From: Chrysophaeum taylorii
Taxonomy: Eukaryota > Sar > Pelagophyceae > Pelagomonadales > Pelagomonadaceae
Assembly (NCBI GenBank): GCA_029834535.1
Contig: JAQMWT010000670.1
Span: 1-64,000, forward strand
DNA: 64,000 nucleotides
Reading direction: 5' to 3'
The position numbers and the translations under genes were made by a program. The notes beneath the pieces are model-generated. The model saw nothing but the letters and a program-made list of their open reading frames with translations, did not search any database and was not told the DNA's origin. Of the stretch, positions 1 to 11,070 are shown piece by piece (position 1 is the stretch's first letter; each line of letters starts with the position of its first letter).

Positions 1-306
1 GTTAGCACCCGAAAAAGTCCGCGCTGGGATGGGTTCGCTCGGTTGGGCAGAACGCGACGGACGCGGTTGATTTTTTTCGTGGACCAACACGTCTGCGGTC
101 TGCTACGCTTTTGGCACGACTTCGCACAAGACCGCGCGCAGTGGCGGTCCGTCATCACCGAGCCCCGTCCCTCGCCTCTGCCCCAACCGCGTGCATTTCT
201 CTGTGATTCCGATCGGCTCCTGCCTGTCCGGCCTGCTCCCATGCTCTGGCTCCCGCAGCCTGGCTCCCATGTGCCTCGGGAGGTCGGAAGATGTTTGTTA
301 GTTGCG
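1..306. repeat. Dispersed repeat family R, copy 1 (cut by window edge)
   Basis: This stretch is highly similar to 13073-13345: the same run from 'gttagcacccg' through the 'tgtccggcct...gctcccatgctc' motif to a 'gttagtt' tail. A third relative lies at 43263-43610 and a partial one at 13780-13930. Short frames exist in it, but they are not conserved between copies, so I do not call a gene. Family is unknown; it could be a non-autonomous transposon or a gene fragment spread by one. Confidence 0.7.
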
Positions 307-467
307 CCTACTCCAAGACTTCGAGTCAAGGGCAGCGTTATTTGTTACGCTTCTGAGAAAGCAATCCGTAAGATTGGGCATACTGCCGGTGCCGCGTGTT
401 TAATGGTGTCGCTGCTCGGGCTGGTACCAGTTTTGCCTCAACACTTATATTCCAGTGCCAACCTCAT
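307..467. other. Unassigned spacer
   Basis: No recognisable gene, repeat or regulatory signal was seen between the dispersed repeat and the hAT remnant. Confidence 0.5.
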
Positions 468-3011
468 GCATTACACAACGATGTGATGAGCGGATGGGAT
501 TAGTTTTGATTGTTAATGGTCGTCTTGTTTGTTTTCTTCGAGGGGAATGATCTCTGACTTGAACTTGAAGTTGAACTTCTTGAGAATGTGGCCGTACTTG
601 TTTCGAGCCCACGTAATAAACTCCCTGTTTATGCGCAGGGTCACCAGCATGTCCAGCTCCTCGTCGCCCAGGAAGGTGCTGCCCTCGGTCATCACGATGT
701 TGGCAGCTGAGATGATGCGCTCGCAGAAGCTCTCAGCAGGCAGCGCGCCGATATTGCCCTTCGAACCTCGTGCCATGTCCTGAAGATAGCCGTGCTCCTG
801 GTTGCCTTCGATTCGCGTGTAGAGCTTGCCGACGTTGAGCATCATCAGGTCCAAGAGCTTGGGGATCCTGGAGGTTTTGGAGAAATCCGAGAGGTCGTCA
901 GTAAATACCTTGAGCCAATTGGTGCTGCGAGCTTACTGGGCCCACTTCACGAAGACGTGTTCGAACTCCACATTGAAATCCGGCATCACCCCCTCCGATT
1001 CCCCAGTTTGCTGCTGCTGCTGCTGCTGCTGCTCCTCGGGCTGAGGAATGGCTTCAGCCCAGGAGCCGGGCTCGACGTCGTCATCGTTATCTGAGTCGGA
1101 CGCCGGTGCCGTCGCAGATGCAGCCCGTTTCGGCGCCTCCAATGATGCCGCCATCGTCACTGCCGTGGTTGCAGAGTCAGCTACGTTGGCTTCCTTTGCC
1201 CGGTGGTACCAAAATGCTGTCGAAGCATATTCCATGTATATCTTCTCGAGGATGGCCCTGGCCTTGTCCGATTCGTCTTGATTGTCGAAAGCTTTACAAA
1301 CCAGCCGCAGGTCCAAGAGCATGGCGGCCTAAATCTCTTCACTCACTCAGGACGCCGAGGCACAACAAACACCAGAGCAGAATCTGACTCTGGTGACGAC
1401 AGACTCGCGGTCAGTGGGCTCGTAGTCCGAATGCTGGATGTCATCCGTCGTGTTTCCGCAGAAGCGCCGTTCTGCTTCGAGCCTGGCGCGGTTCTGCCCG
1501 ACAGGGTTGAGCTCATAGACGGGCTTCTTTTTCCGCTTGAGCTTCGGCTCTCGCGTGACTCGATCGAGATCCACGACTGAGCCCTCAGCTCCTTGATCAT
1601 GTCCTTTGTGATGAGTGCCTGGTAGCCGCTGAGAAAGGGCGTCTCGAACTGGACGAGCGTGATGGCGCGGTCCGCGATGTTCATGATGGCCTCAAAACTC
1701 GACGAATTGTTCCCAGTCATAGTCCGTGATGGTCCATTTTGCTCTCGTTTCCACCTGGTACAACTTGAGCCACTTATTCGAGTCAGCGACTCCAGCAGCT
1801 TGACCTTGGCCGTGACGCGAGTGCAGTTGAGGTCTAGCTTGGGTTTGATGAGCGGCCCGTCCACCCTCGATTTCGAGTATCCCTTGAGTATGTCTGCGCG
1901 GTTGGAGTAGGAGAATGCTTCGCGACATCGTGCGCTTAGTTCATGACCTTCATTCCAGCCGGGGCTCACACCCTGCGAACGGAATAAGTCACGGCTACTC
2001 GACGCTGCTTTCCTATCTTGATGTTCTTCCGTCTCACCAACTCACCTTCCGCCGACTCCTCGATGCCCATGCGCTCCTTCGATGCCTGCTTCAGAAGGGC
2101 TTGCGTCTCGCTGGAAGTCCCACTCTCGATCACCGCCGTATGCAGAGTTGTACCCGACTTGCATGTCCCAGAAGAACTCGTCCTCGAAGTTTGACTTCGA
2201 GACGCGGTTTTTTGCCGTATATGTAGAAGTGTTAGCAAGCGCCAGCGACATCATGTCGTTGTTCTCTATCAGCACGAGTCGAGCGTCCCCGGGCGTGCCC
2301 CCGCCGCGGTCGCTCTGCTAGTCGCGCTCGCTTCACCGGCCGCGACGTTGAGCGCCTCCTGGGTCCCTGTCTGCCTCTGGTGGAAGACCTGCTTGCACTT
2401 TTTTTCCGGCCGATGTCCGACTGCGGGTGCTTCTTGGCGAAGTGTCCGATCGCCTCGGTCGTCTTCCAGCACCTCTTCTTTTGTTGTACTGCAGCCTCAG
2501 CAATGCGTAGCACATGCCGGTGTCGTCCTGGTACAAGCACACGTGCGTCTTTTTAGACCTGTTGGCAGGCGGCTTCAGGCACTCGGGGTGGTCGCCCTTG
2601 AGGCGCTTCACCACGCCCCAGACGCCGCTCTTCTGGCCCGGCTGAACGTTGCCCTCCTTTCTTGGCGTGTTGTCGCCGTACTGGTCATTAGGCACAAAGG
2701 CGTTGCCGTCCTCCTCCTCACCGTCATCATCAAATCAGCACCACCCTCGCTCTCATCCTCCACGTTGTGTGTGGCACGCCACCGGAGGCGACTGCTCCGC
2801 GTCGGCCGGCCTGGCCGTCGCATGCGGGGTCCGTAACGCAGACATCGTCTACGGGCTTGGCCCAGCCATTGATTGGTCGACTTGGATGACGTACCAGACG
2901 GATTTCGCAGTGTAAAAATAGTACTATACCATCGCTTTTTGGCGCAACAGTAAAGTAATAATAAAGTAAAATTAAATTGGTAGAGTAAAGGAATCTGATA
3001 TTTTTTTTACT
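468..3011 (-). mobile_element. hAT-family DNA transposon remnant
   Basis: A minus-strand transposase remnant with hAT parts in order. The left boundary (about 468) is where sequence shared with the derivative at 40610-41512 begins ('caacgatgtgatga' in both copies). On the right, the shared AT-rich end is interrupted at 3012 by the LTR element and appears to resume at 12711-12736. I could not establish clean terminal inverted repeats or an 8-bp target duplication, so boundaries are approximate. The family call rests on the dimerisation region and the BED-like finger. Confidence 0.65.
513..2695 (-). pseudogene. hAT transposase, decayed
   Basis: Reading on the minus strand from 2695 down: a BED-finger-like segment around 2440-2640, with Cys residues followed by 'GHFAKKHP' in another frame; 'TDYDWEQFVE' near 1700 followed by a helix containing 'ALITKDMIKELRAQ' at about 1560-1690, as expected of the hAT core; 'LDLRLVCKAF...AILEKIY' at about 1215-1315; a CAG-encoded Gln run at about 1010-1035; and the C-terminal dimerisation region 'ALPAESFCERIISAANIVM...EELDMLVTLR' at 610-770. 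hAT enzymes excise and insert DNA using an RNase-H-like DDE core; the C-terminal region mediates dimerisation. The reading frame changes at least three times (near 930, 1700 and 2480) and stops intervene, so this is not a working gene. A closely related, shorter copy is at 40.6-41.5 kb. Confidence 0.65.
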
Positions 3012-3016
3012 ACAAC

Positions 3017-3204
3017 TAGAGATAGAAAATTCCATTTAGAATTAGGACCCCCCCCCTTGACCTCATCTCACACTAAACTCCCCCCAAAATCGCTGTGTCG
3101 AACACCGTGCTGCTCTTTGTGTCGTTAGAGGACAGGACGAAAGGCAGCACTACCACTGCCACCAAATTCTCTACCAGAGGCACAGTGATTTTTACTGTTC
3201 TCTA
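3017..3204 (+). repeat. 5' LTR of the TAGAGA-type element
   Basis: 188 bp, matching 12516-12705 nearly end to end and, more distantly, 63560-63755. It contains a C-run, a conserved 'aggacaggacgaaaggcagcac' type core, and ends in 'actgttctcta'. It is followed by a short spacer and then 'tggacccagtccggta', which has a counterpart after the LTR at 63.7 kb and may belong to the primer-binding region. Confidence 0.85.
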
Positions 3205-3425
3205 GGTTTGGACCCAGTCCGGTACTGGTAGAGAAACGTCCACCGAAAGACATCGATCTCGATCGACGTCTCGGACAAAGACTCAGGATTCCCAGAAAAG
3301 AGCAATCTCCTGAAGTTCCTGAAAGTTTAAAGACAGTAGTCAAGTTTCATCGCTTGCTACTGATGAACAAGTGTGAACAAAGTGTGAAAGGCAACCAACA
3401 ACGCGCAAAACACACCCGGAAAACG

Positions 3426-3956
3426 ATGGCGACTCACGACCCACAAGTCCCGAGTCTGGAATCAGCGAAGCCATTCGCTACACCACAAGACCCACAAGCT
3501 TTCTGGCAACCGCTCAAACAGCGCCTAGATGATATATTAAATCGGATCGCCGCTGATCACGCTGCCTTAAGAGCCAAACACGCTGCCGAAAGAGCTGCGC
3601 TCGCCGAAAAATTCGCTGCCGCAATCGAAGCTCGAGACGAGCAACTCGATCAAGACATGCAACTCGATCAAGACGAGCAACTTGAACAAGCTCCCCAACC
3701 ACCTGTTCATACGGCAACTCCCCTCAAGCACAAGCAAACTTCTCACGAAGTCGCGACCCAAGACCCGATCATCTCGATGGTCACCCCCCCCCTCCTGCCG
3801 ACAACCCCACCGGATGTCAAACACCCCACGGCAAAGTCTCAGACCCCACTGCCTTCCCTCCGGACCCAGGCATCGACAAGGTTACTCCACAACCTGGCAC
3901 ACCCCACATTCACGAGGACACTCCACCTTGTTCGAATATCGCACCAGCAATGTTGA
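3426..3956 (+). CDS. Gag-like coiled-coil ORF of the LTR element
   Basis: An open frame near the 5' end of the LTR element; an upstream in-frame ATG lies at 3354, and 3426 is chosen because the protein-like sequence starts there (MATHDPQVPS). Residues about 30-95 are Ala/Glu/Asp/Lys-rich with heptad character and a short duplicated 'QLDQD' motif; the rest is Pro/Thr-rich. The LTR element entering the window at 63.56 kb also begins with a coiled-coil ORF at the same relative place, which supports a structural (gag) role. No zinc knuckle was seen. The element is treated as a fossil; function is inference. Confidence 0.4.
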   Translation: MATHDPQVPSLESAKPFATPQDPQAFWQPLKQRLDDILNRIAADHAALRAKHAAERAALAEKFAAAIEARDEQLDQDMQLDQDEQLEQAPQPPVHTATPLKHKQTSHEVATQDPIISMVTPPLLPTTPPDVKHPTAKSQTPLPSLRTQASTRLLHNLAHPTFTRTLHLVRISHQQC

Positions 3957-6900
3957 ACACAACACCACCAATAAACATTACTCCCTTCACTCCACCAACC
4001 CCACCGGAGCCTCCACCTCCTTCACTGGAGCCTCACTCCCCACTATCGGCGACTCCCGCTACATCATCCATACAAGTTCCCCAACATCCTGGTCAACCCC
4101 CTCGCCTCACCACTCATCTCCTTGATGATCATGCCACCTACGGCCATGACGGCCCCGGCACCTTCATCCCTGACCAAGCCCCCACCGCGGCTCAAGCTCC
4201 TGCCGCCCCACTGTCGGATTCCCTTGTCCGATATCCATCATCTTCCGCAAGTCACTCTCCACAGGACTTTCCTCTCCATCCACAAGACCATTCCACCTAC
4301 GGCCACGACGGCCCCGGCACTTCCATTCCTACCACAGCTCCTTCTGCGGCTCAAGCTACCGCCGCCCAACCATCGGACCCTCCTGACAGACCTTCATCAC
4401 CTTTCGAAAGTCGCTGTTCCCCCGATGTTCATCTCCACCCGCGTGACTACGCACTCCACGACTACGACCATTCCTCCGTCTCCACCCAAGCAAAAACCCA
4501 CCTCCTTTCTCAAAGTTCCAATGCACCTCCGTCTGCGCTCCAACGCGAGTTGGCCGCCACTAAGGCTGCATTCCGCTCCCAAACCGCTGAATTGGCCGCA
4601 ACCAAGGCCACGCTCATTCGCAAGGACAATGCTTTGTCCTCCACACCCGCCAAACTCAACATCACCGACGCCGCCCTGGCTTTCGCCACTGCCCAGCTCG
4701 CCATCCAAGCCGACGAACTGGTCTCCACCCACGCTGAACTCCATCTCACCCACACCCAGCTCAAGGCACTCGAAACTGCCCACGCTGACATCCGCAACTC
4801 CCACCTTGAAACCAACGCCGTCCTCCAAACCATTCTCACCTCCTTGGATGCCACCCACCCCACCCAAGATGCTGCATCGCATCTTTCACCTCCTTTCCCC
4901 ATCCACAACCAACCCTTTATCCCCTTCCGAACCAACTTCCAATGCCTCTCCCCCGATTCTCCCAGAGTATCATCACCACCTCCACGGATGCCCCGGACCC
5001 GGTTCTCCTGGTTCACCACCCACTCCGCCTATCTGTTCTCAACCCCCCGCCATCTCTGGCCCCTCCTCCTCTGCCAAATCACTCTTCGCCTCTCTGGCAC
5101 CCCCGGAACCCCTTTGCACCCGCTCGCCTTATCAGCCACCTGGTTCATTCCAACTCGACCACATCCCCGCGTCCGAGTTGCGAGGGCGCACATTCAACAC
5201 CGGCGACCGTACCCCTACCACCAGCGACGATCACTACGTGCAAAGTACCACCAAGAAACAAGACCACCAACATCAAGAGTCGACAAGTTCCGAATTATCA
5301 AAAGACAGCTCTTTTCCTGACGGTCATGCTCACCATCATGCTGCCAAGACATGCACAAGGGCTTCTTCTCTCTTCGGGCACAACGGCCCAGGAAGCAATC
5401 TTGTCGAAGAAACACCAAGCCACCTCGATCCCACTTTCGACAAGTCAAAGAACAAGACACCTCGAGACGTTCCCGAGTATTATGCCTACATCGACTATGG
5501 CAACCACACCCAAGAACCTAAGGCTCCGCCGTATTCTACGCCGTATTCTATGCCCCAGGCACAAGAGCCGCAGGCCACTGACAACATCCCCTCGGATTCA
5601 GCCCCCTGGTATGATAAGGCTCCGCCGTATTCTATGCCCCAGGCACAAGAGCCGCAGGCCACTGACAACAACCCCTCGGATTCAGCCCCCTGGTACGATG
5701 CATACAGCGAAGAAGCAAGACCCACTTCACTAGTCTCGAAGATGGTCTCATCGACCATTCCAGATCAGCCGCCTGATCCAAGCACCATCAATGCCCCAGC
5801 AATGCCGTATCCACAAGGACAAGACACGCTGTCAACGGTCCCATGGTCACCATACTCGCAGCCACTCACCGCACCTGCAGGTATCAGCTCAGATTCACAA
5901 GGCATCCCCGCCTTAATCGATATCTCTCGATCAACAGCTCCCGATCACTTCGAAGCTGGTTCCGCCTCGCCGCCTCCGCTCCTCGAAGACAGGCGCGCAC
6001 TGCCGCTCACCGGCACTCGCTGCTGCACCCACCATCCACCTTCTCGGCCGGATGCGCTGTATGACACTGCTCAGCAGGTTGCATGGACCCATCTGCGACC
6101 ACCATATGTCTTCGCACGAGCACCAGTCAGCACCTGATCACCCGCTCCACAACTTTCAGTCAGAGGACGCAATCCTTTCGGCTGCCGATCCTTATGTCTC
6201 ACCGCGACCAAGCTTCTGGAAAGCTTTCCCCATGGCCGCAGTAACAGACATAGATTTCGAGAGTTCTGAACGACCCGATCCGCCGCAAACTATGCACGAG
6301 TCCATCGCGACCAATTCGGTCCTTTATGTCCCCTTGCATAGCTCTCTTCTGGACGCCACACACTTGCGCTGCCTTCGGAAAATCGATGTTGCGCTCTCTG
6401 CGAACATTCTCCGCGCACTATGCACAGGGTCGCTCCAACTGAACCACTTCTGTAAGCATTTTCGCCTCACTGGAATGCACGACAATCGTTCCATGTCAGC
6501 TGCCGGCCCCACCACAAACATGCACCCAAGTCACGTACGCTGCCTCCCTCAAAAGCGTCTTATCGCTCAGCACGTCACTCCTCATTTGAGGACGCATGTC
6601 ACATGCCCGCACCTTCGAATGCTCTACACGCCTAAGGGCAACCCTGGTCACTACGGCACTCACCACTCTGGTCCCAGCATCTCCGCTATTGAGGATGCAC
6701 CCAGCAGGACTGACCCATTCATCGCCTTTGGTTCAATGGCACGCACTCTCCTTCGGCGACCCCTCTTTTCGAATTCCCGCGCTGGACCCCAAGCATTTCA
6801 GGCCGGATACTCTCCACCACGGGATCTCAGCTCACGCGCCCATCTGCCCTACCTTGCAGACAGGTCAGCCGCGAGCCACACTCCTTTTGGCACTGACTTC

Positions 6901-7100
6901 GGACCACCCGCATCACGCGCTTTTGCTCTTGGAGCACGACACGCTTTTCGATGCTCTCCGCGTCACCGCCTCTAACACCACGACACTCGTCATTTCCACC
7001 GACACTCCGCGCCGCAACGTATCTCACGACCTTCAGATCACCAACATAAGTCGCTCGCGCCCGCACCACGTCGCGCACGCCTTACGAGGGCGTATTTAAA
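3957..7100 (+). other. Interior of LTR element: Pro/Ser/Thr-rich frames, second coiled coil
   Basis: Two plus-strand frames are open over long overlapping stretches (3950-5320 and 4122-6137). The better candidate contains a duplicated 'TYGHDGPGT' motif around 4140-4330 and a long coiled coil at 4530-4860 (heptads in the 'ELAATKA' region). The whole stretch is C- and A-rich and G-poor on the plus strand, which by itself makes stop codons rare, so ORF length is weak evidence here. No enzyme motif is recognisable. Confidence 0.4.
5541..5708 (+). repeat. 84-bp tandem duplication
   Basis: Two nearly identical 84-bp units ('ccgtattctatgccccaggc' begins at 5541 and again at 5625). It is a multiple of three and therefore keeps any frame open, inside the LTR element interior. 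Confidence 0.85.
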
Positions 7101-9984
7101 TTGGTGACCTCACAGGTCTTTCGATGCATTTTCAGACGCCCGACTTTGAACTTACGAGATATTTTATGGCAATCCACAATGCCAAAACGTCTGAAGCCGC
7201 GCAATCATGTCTCTGGAACTCCAAAGCAACAGAAACTACCAGACAAGAGACCACTCAGCTCTCAACAACTGCTCAACAGTTACTTAAAGTCTCGCACATA
7301 GCAACGAGTCCTATCTCGCAGTCTCTATTGGACGACAAGACGAAAGATAAGACCACAACGGCCAGCTACACCAGCCAGCCCATTGATGTAGCAGACGAGA
7401 CAACGCAAACCAACTGCACAGCACGGTTCCAGACTATGCTGACGATGCTCAGGTCCAACACTCAATTACTCGACCACGCAAACGTTCTGTCACCTGACCT
7501 TGCACTTCTACTGGCTCCCGTCTCATTCAAAGCTGATACACCCCATCCGATGGACCAATCCTAAGAAATGTCCCGCTCGCACAAGCACCACCACAGGACA
7601 CAAAGGTACATCATGAAGACACAGGTAAGCGCACCACGATCATGCGCACACGCTCAATGCGCCTATCCGATCACGACGAGACGAAGCTACAGCTTTGCTT
7701 GTTCCCTTCGCCTCTGGAAGACAAAGGCCGCCTTTCAGCCTCCCAGGCGCCTGACCCTTCCCTGTCGCTGCAATCCGTATTAGCACAGACGATCTCGCCT
7801 CCCTGCACGACTGCAGATCAGGCACAAGCCAATGTCAGCACTCTGCAGAGTTATGCGCACCCGCTGGAATCTTACCAGCACGGCTACCTCAGCCAGTCAG
7901 GTCACTGCACCACCTCGGTCTCCCCTGACACCAGGTCGACGTATCGCTCATTCGCGACCACCTCAAGTCATATAATGGACGACTATGATCTCGAGCATGA
8001 AATCATCGCAACGCATGAGTCATACCCAAGAAGGAATCCTACTTTGGAGTCACTTCAACCACGCCCACAGGAACTTTGGCCACCAGGCGCCACCAATGAA
8101 CTTTGGCCACCAGGCGCCACCCATGTGCTCGTGGTTTCTCCATTGGTTTCCTCCAAAGCATTTGACTGCAGCAGAGACAAAATGCAACCTTCCCATGCGA
8201 CTATAACCGCATTCTCGTTTGGGACACAAGCATTTACTTCATGTCATTTGTTTACGCCCATAGTACCGCGACACACGGCAACCAAGATAGAAGTGGACTG
8301 CGTTCCACCCTCATCTCTGAGCACTACCCCCCGCATGCTGCTCCCGGCACCACTAGCCAGTCTCATCACGTCTGATTCAGCTCCCATCGCTTTGTATGAC
8401 GTCATATGTCATATTCCGATTAAAGCCCAGACACCGCACAGGCTACAATGCACTCGCGACGGCACTCTCACCGCCCCTCTCGGTTTAGACTACAAACATT
8501 GCGCCATACCCATGGTACACCCACAGTCAACTGAGACGCACGCTCGCTTGTCGCACAGTACGATGCCCAAACACCATTTGATTCATGATACGCAGAACAC
8601 TGTCGTCTCAGCCACCGCTGAAGCGCCTCCTCCGACCGCCGCCCGGCTCTGCGCTCGTTTTGCAACCATGGTCTCTCGGTCTCACCGACAATTCGAAGAT
8701 TTCACCCAGTTCGAATTACGAGGGCGCATTAGTTTTCCACCGACGACAAGATTCGTTTCGATTCGTATCAGTCATGCCCCCTATGGCTACTCTGGCTACA
8801 TCGGAACTCAATTCAAGGCACGTACCGAAGTCCCTCTTTCTAAGGACCTCTGTCACACGCCAAGACGTGATGAGTGTTCGTCGTTCCTCCACGCTTCGAC
8901 GCGACTCCCGACGACCAAATCCCCGACGATTTGTGATGACACTAAGTTCCGTCATCAATGCAATTCAGAGCCACCCACGCTCTTCCGCCAGTCCCTTGCG
9001 GGTCAAACCTATCACGTTTCAGCTCGCTCGATTTTATCCAGCATGCTGCCATATGCAAACGAAGTTCTATCACGCCAAAGCCACACGTCGCAGTTATCGC
9101 CAGTCTCGTTCAATAAATGCCCACCACCAAATGATAGCCGCACGCAGAGTCCTTTGCTCACCTCTTTTCACGTCCCTCCCAGCACCATGCTTGACGTTGA
9201 AGCTCTGCACCACTATGGTTCGGTTACAACACAACTTAACGCGAAATCCTCGTCCAGTTCTGATCATATCTCGCGTCTGTCGACATTGTTATCAGAATCA
9301 TGCTTCGGACACAGCTCAGACTGCACTAGCGTATTACGCTCTTATGACGCACTCGGTTCGCTCCTCTCCATTCGCACTACAGGTTCCATCTTGCAGAACT
9401 CTGAGCCCAACAGCCGCCATTGCTATTCGCACCCAGTCGACACTTTCCGTAGCACCCGCGAGGATAACCCCCAATCTCCACAGGTTGGACACGCACTCTG
9501 CTCTAAGCATTCCACCGAATCTCACTGCCGCACACCGCTAGCCCCACCCAGTTGTGTTACGAATCAAGGGGAGTTAACTGCCATGACTATTTACATCTTC
9601 ATTCCCACACACTCGCTGCTAGTCACAGTATCGCATGACTCATTATCAGACAGTTCTCGCATTATGGACAGAACCTCACATCATGTTCATTCTTCGGACA
9701 TCCCCCGTCCACAGATTAATCCTCTCTCGAAACATGCGCTCCCTACACGTTGTATACTGTACAGCTCTCGCATATCGACAACACCCTCCTGTCGAATGTC
9801 TCCCCTTTCAGTCACTGCACGATTCACCAGGGATGCACCACGCTCCCTCGCGCTTGTACATCAAGGGAAGTTTGATTCCGGTGAAAACGCTTCGTTTGAT
9901 TCTAATGAAAACGACTCCGGACATGAAATGAATCGATCAGTCGATCGTTCAGGATTACAAGTGCAGGTCAGTAAGTTCACCTAG
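7101..9984 (+). other. Interior of LTR element: long ORF 7642-9984, no recognised product
   Basis: An ATG-started frame at 7642 runs 780 codons. The predicted protein is Ser/Thr/His/Pro-rich without any protease, reverse transcriptase, RNase H or integrase signature I can recognise, and it overlaps other open frames. Given the G-poor plus strand the length may be a composition effect. A 27-bp tandem duplication lies at 8071-8124. It could be a rapidly evolving element protein or non-coding filler; I cannot decide. Confidence 0.35.
8071..8124 (+). repeat. 27-bp tandem duplication
   Basis: 'gaactttggccaccaggcgc' starts at 8071 and again at 8098, giving two nearly identical 27-bp units. Confidence 0.85.
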
Positions 9985-10490
9985 TCCCAATCTCTAACCC
10001 CAGTAAGTTCACCTAATAACTAACTAACTAACTTCAGACCTCTCCCGAGCATGGGAGCCAGGCCGATCAGTCGATCGTTCAGGACTACAAGTGCAGGCCA
10101 GTAAGTTCACCTAGTCCCAATCTCTAACCCCAGTAAGTTCACCTAATCCCAGTAAGTTTCATACAAGTGCAGGCCAGTAAGTTCACCTAGTCCCAATCTC
10201 TAACCCCAGTAAGTTCACCTGGTCCCAGTAAGTTTCGTATAAGTTCACCTGGTTAGTAAGTTCACCCAGCTCACACCAACTCCTTTGAGCTCGTCGCTCT
10301 CGCCTCCGCCAATCTAAGCTGCTTTGATCCGCACGCGCCGCCAACCTGTGAGTTTACTCTAAAAACCCTTTACTCTAAAGACCCCAGTATGTTCACCTGG
10401 TCCCAGTTTCACCTGGTCACTCAGTTCACCTAGTCCCAATCCCAAACCCCAGTAAGTTCACGTGGTCCCAGTAAGTTCACCTATAGTGCG
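9936..10490. repeat. Imperfect tandem repeats with 'cagtaagttcacct' core
   Basis: A unit of about 128 bp starting 'gatcagtcgatcgttcagga' occurs at 9936 and 10065, and a partial third starts near 10161. The short core 'cagtaagttcacct' recurs more than ten times up to about 10490. The array abuts the C-terminal end of the Helitron helicase remnant on the minus strand, so it may be its 3' tail rather than part of the LTR element. Confidence 0.75.
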
Positions 10491-11070
10491 CGTGTAGACG
10501 CCGGGAGGGGGCTTATCGGTATTGCGCAGCACGTGTGGGGTAGGGTGGAGTCGTCGACCCAGATGAGTATCCTCGGGATGCCGATCGACAGAGAGCCACG
10601 TAGAGCTGGACGTGGCAGAAGACGGGCTTGGGAAAGAGGACGCCGACCTCGCGGGGCGTCTGGCCCTGGCTCTTGTTGATCGTTTGGCGTAGGCGGGCCT
10701 TAAGCGATACAGGTTGGAGGAGCCTCGGTGACAACGACACGATCGATCACGTATCTGGTACCGTTGCAGTGGCCGTGCGACGGGTCGAGGTTGCGAAGAC
10801 ATCAAGCTCGCGATCGAAGTCAGCATGCCGTTGGTTGTCAGGGAGTTGAAAACTCTACAGTAAAGAGCGAGGCGTCGGCTTCCGACCCAACCTAGTCGGC
10901 CGAAAAGAACTCCGACGCCTCGTCTCCGGGAAAAAAAGGCCGCGGTCATGCGCGCGTTGTCAGCATCGACAACATCGTTTCGACGGGGCGTGAGAATGGC
11001 GCGCTGAAAGAGCCGCCGCGGCTCGTGGAAATAGTCTGCGAGGTCGCCGTAGACGGCTTGGAGGATCACT
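10457..11070 (-). pseudogene. Helitron-type PIF1-like helicase fragment
   Basis: On the minus strand the order of motifs matches the C-terminal third of Helitron PIF1-family helicases: 'FQRAILTPRRNDVVDADN' (about 10950-11010), 'YVIDRVVVTE' (about 10735-10760), and 'TINKSQGQTPREVG...QLYVALCR' (about 10590-10680, the highly conserved SQGQT/YVAL block), then 'GVYTRTI' near the end. In Helitrons this helicase unwinds DNA during rolling-circle transposition, joined to a Rep nuclease; no Rep domain is visible here. The motifs fall in at least two frames, so it is broken. It sits inside the LTR element. Confidence 0.7.

Noticed and set aside
7642-9984. 780-codon frame as a retrotransposon pol gene
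   Set aside because: No RT, protease, integrase or RNase H motif; the strand is G-poor, so long frames are expected.
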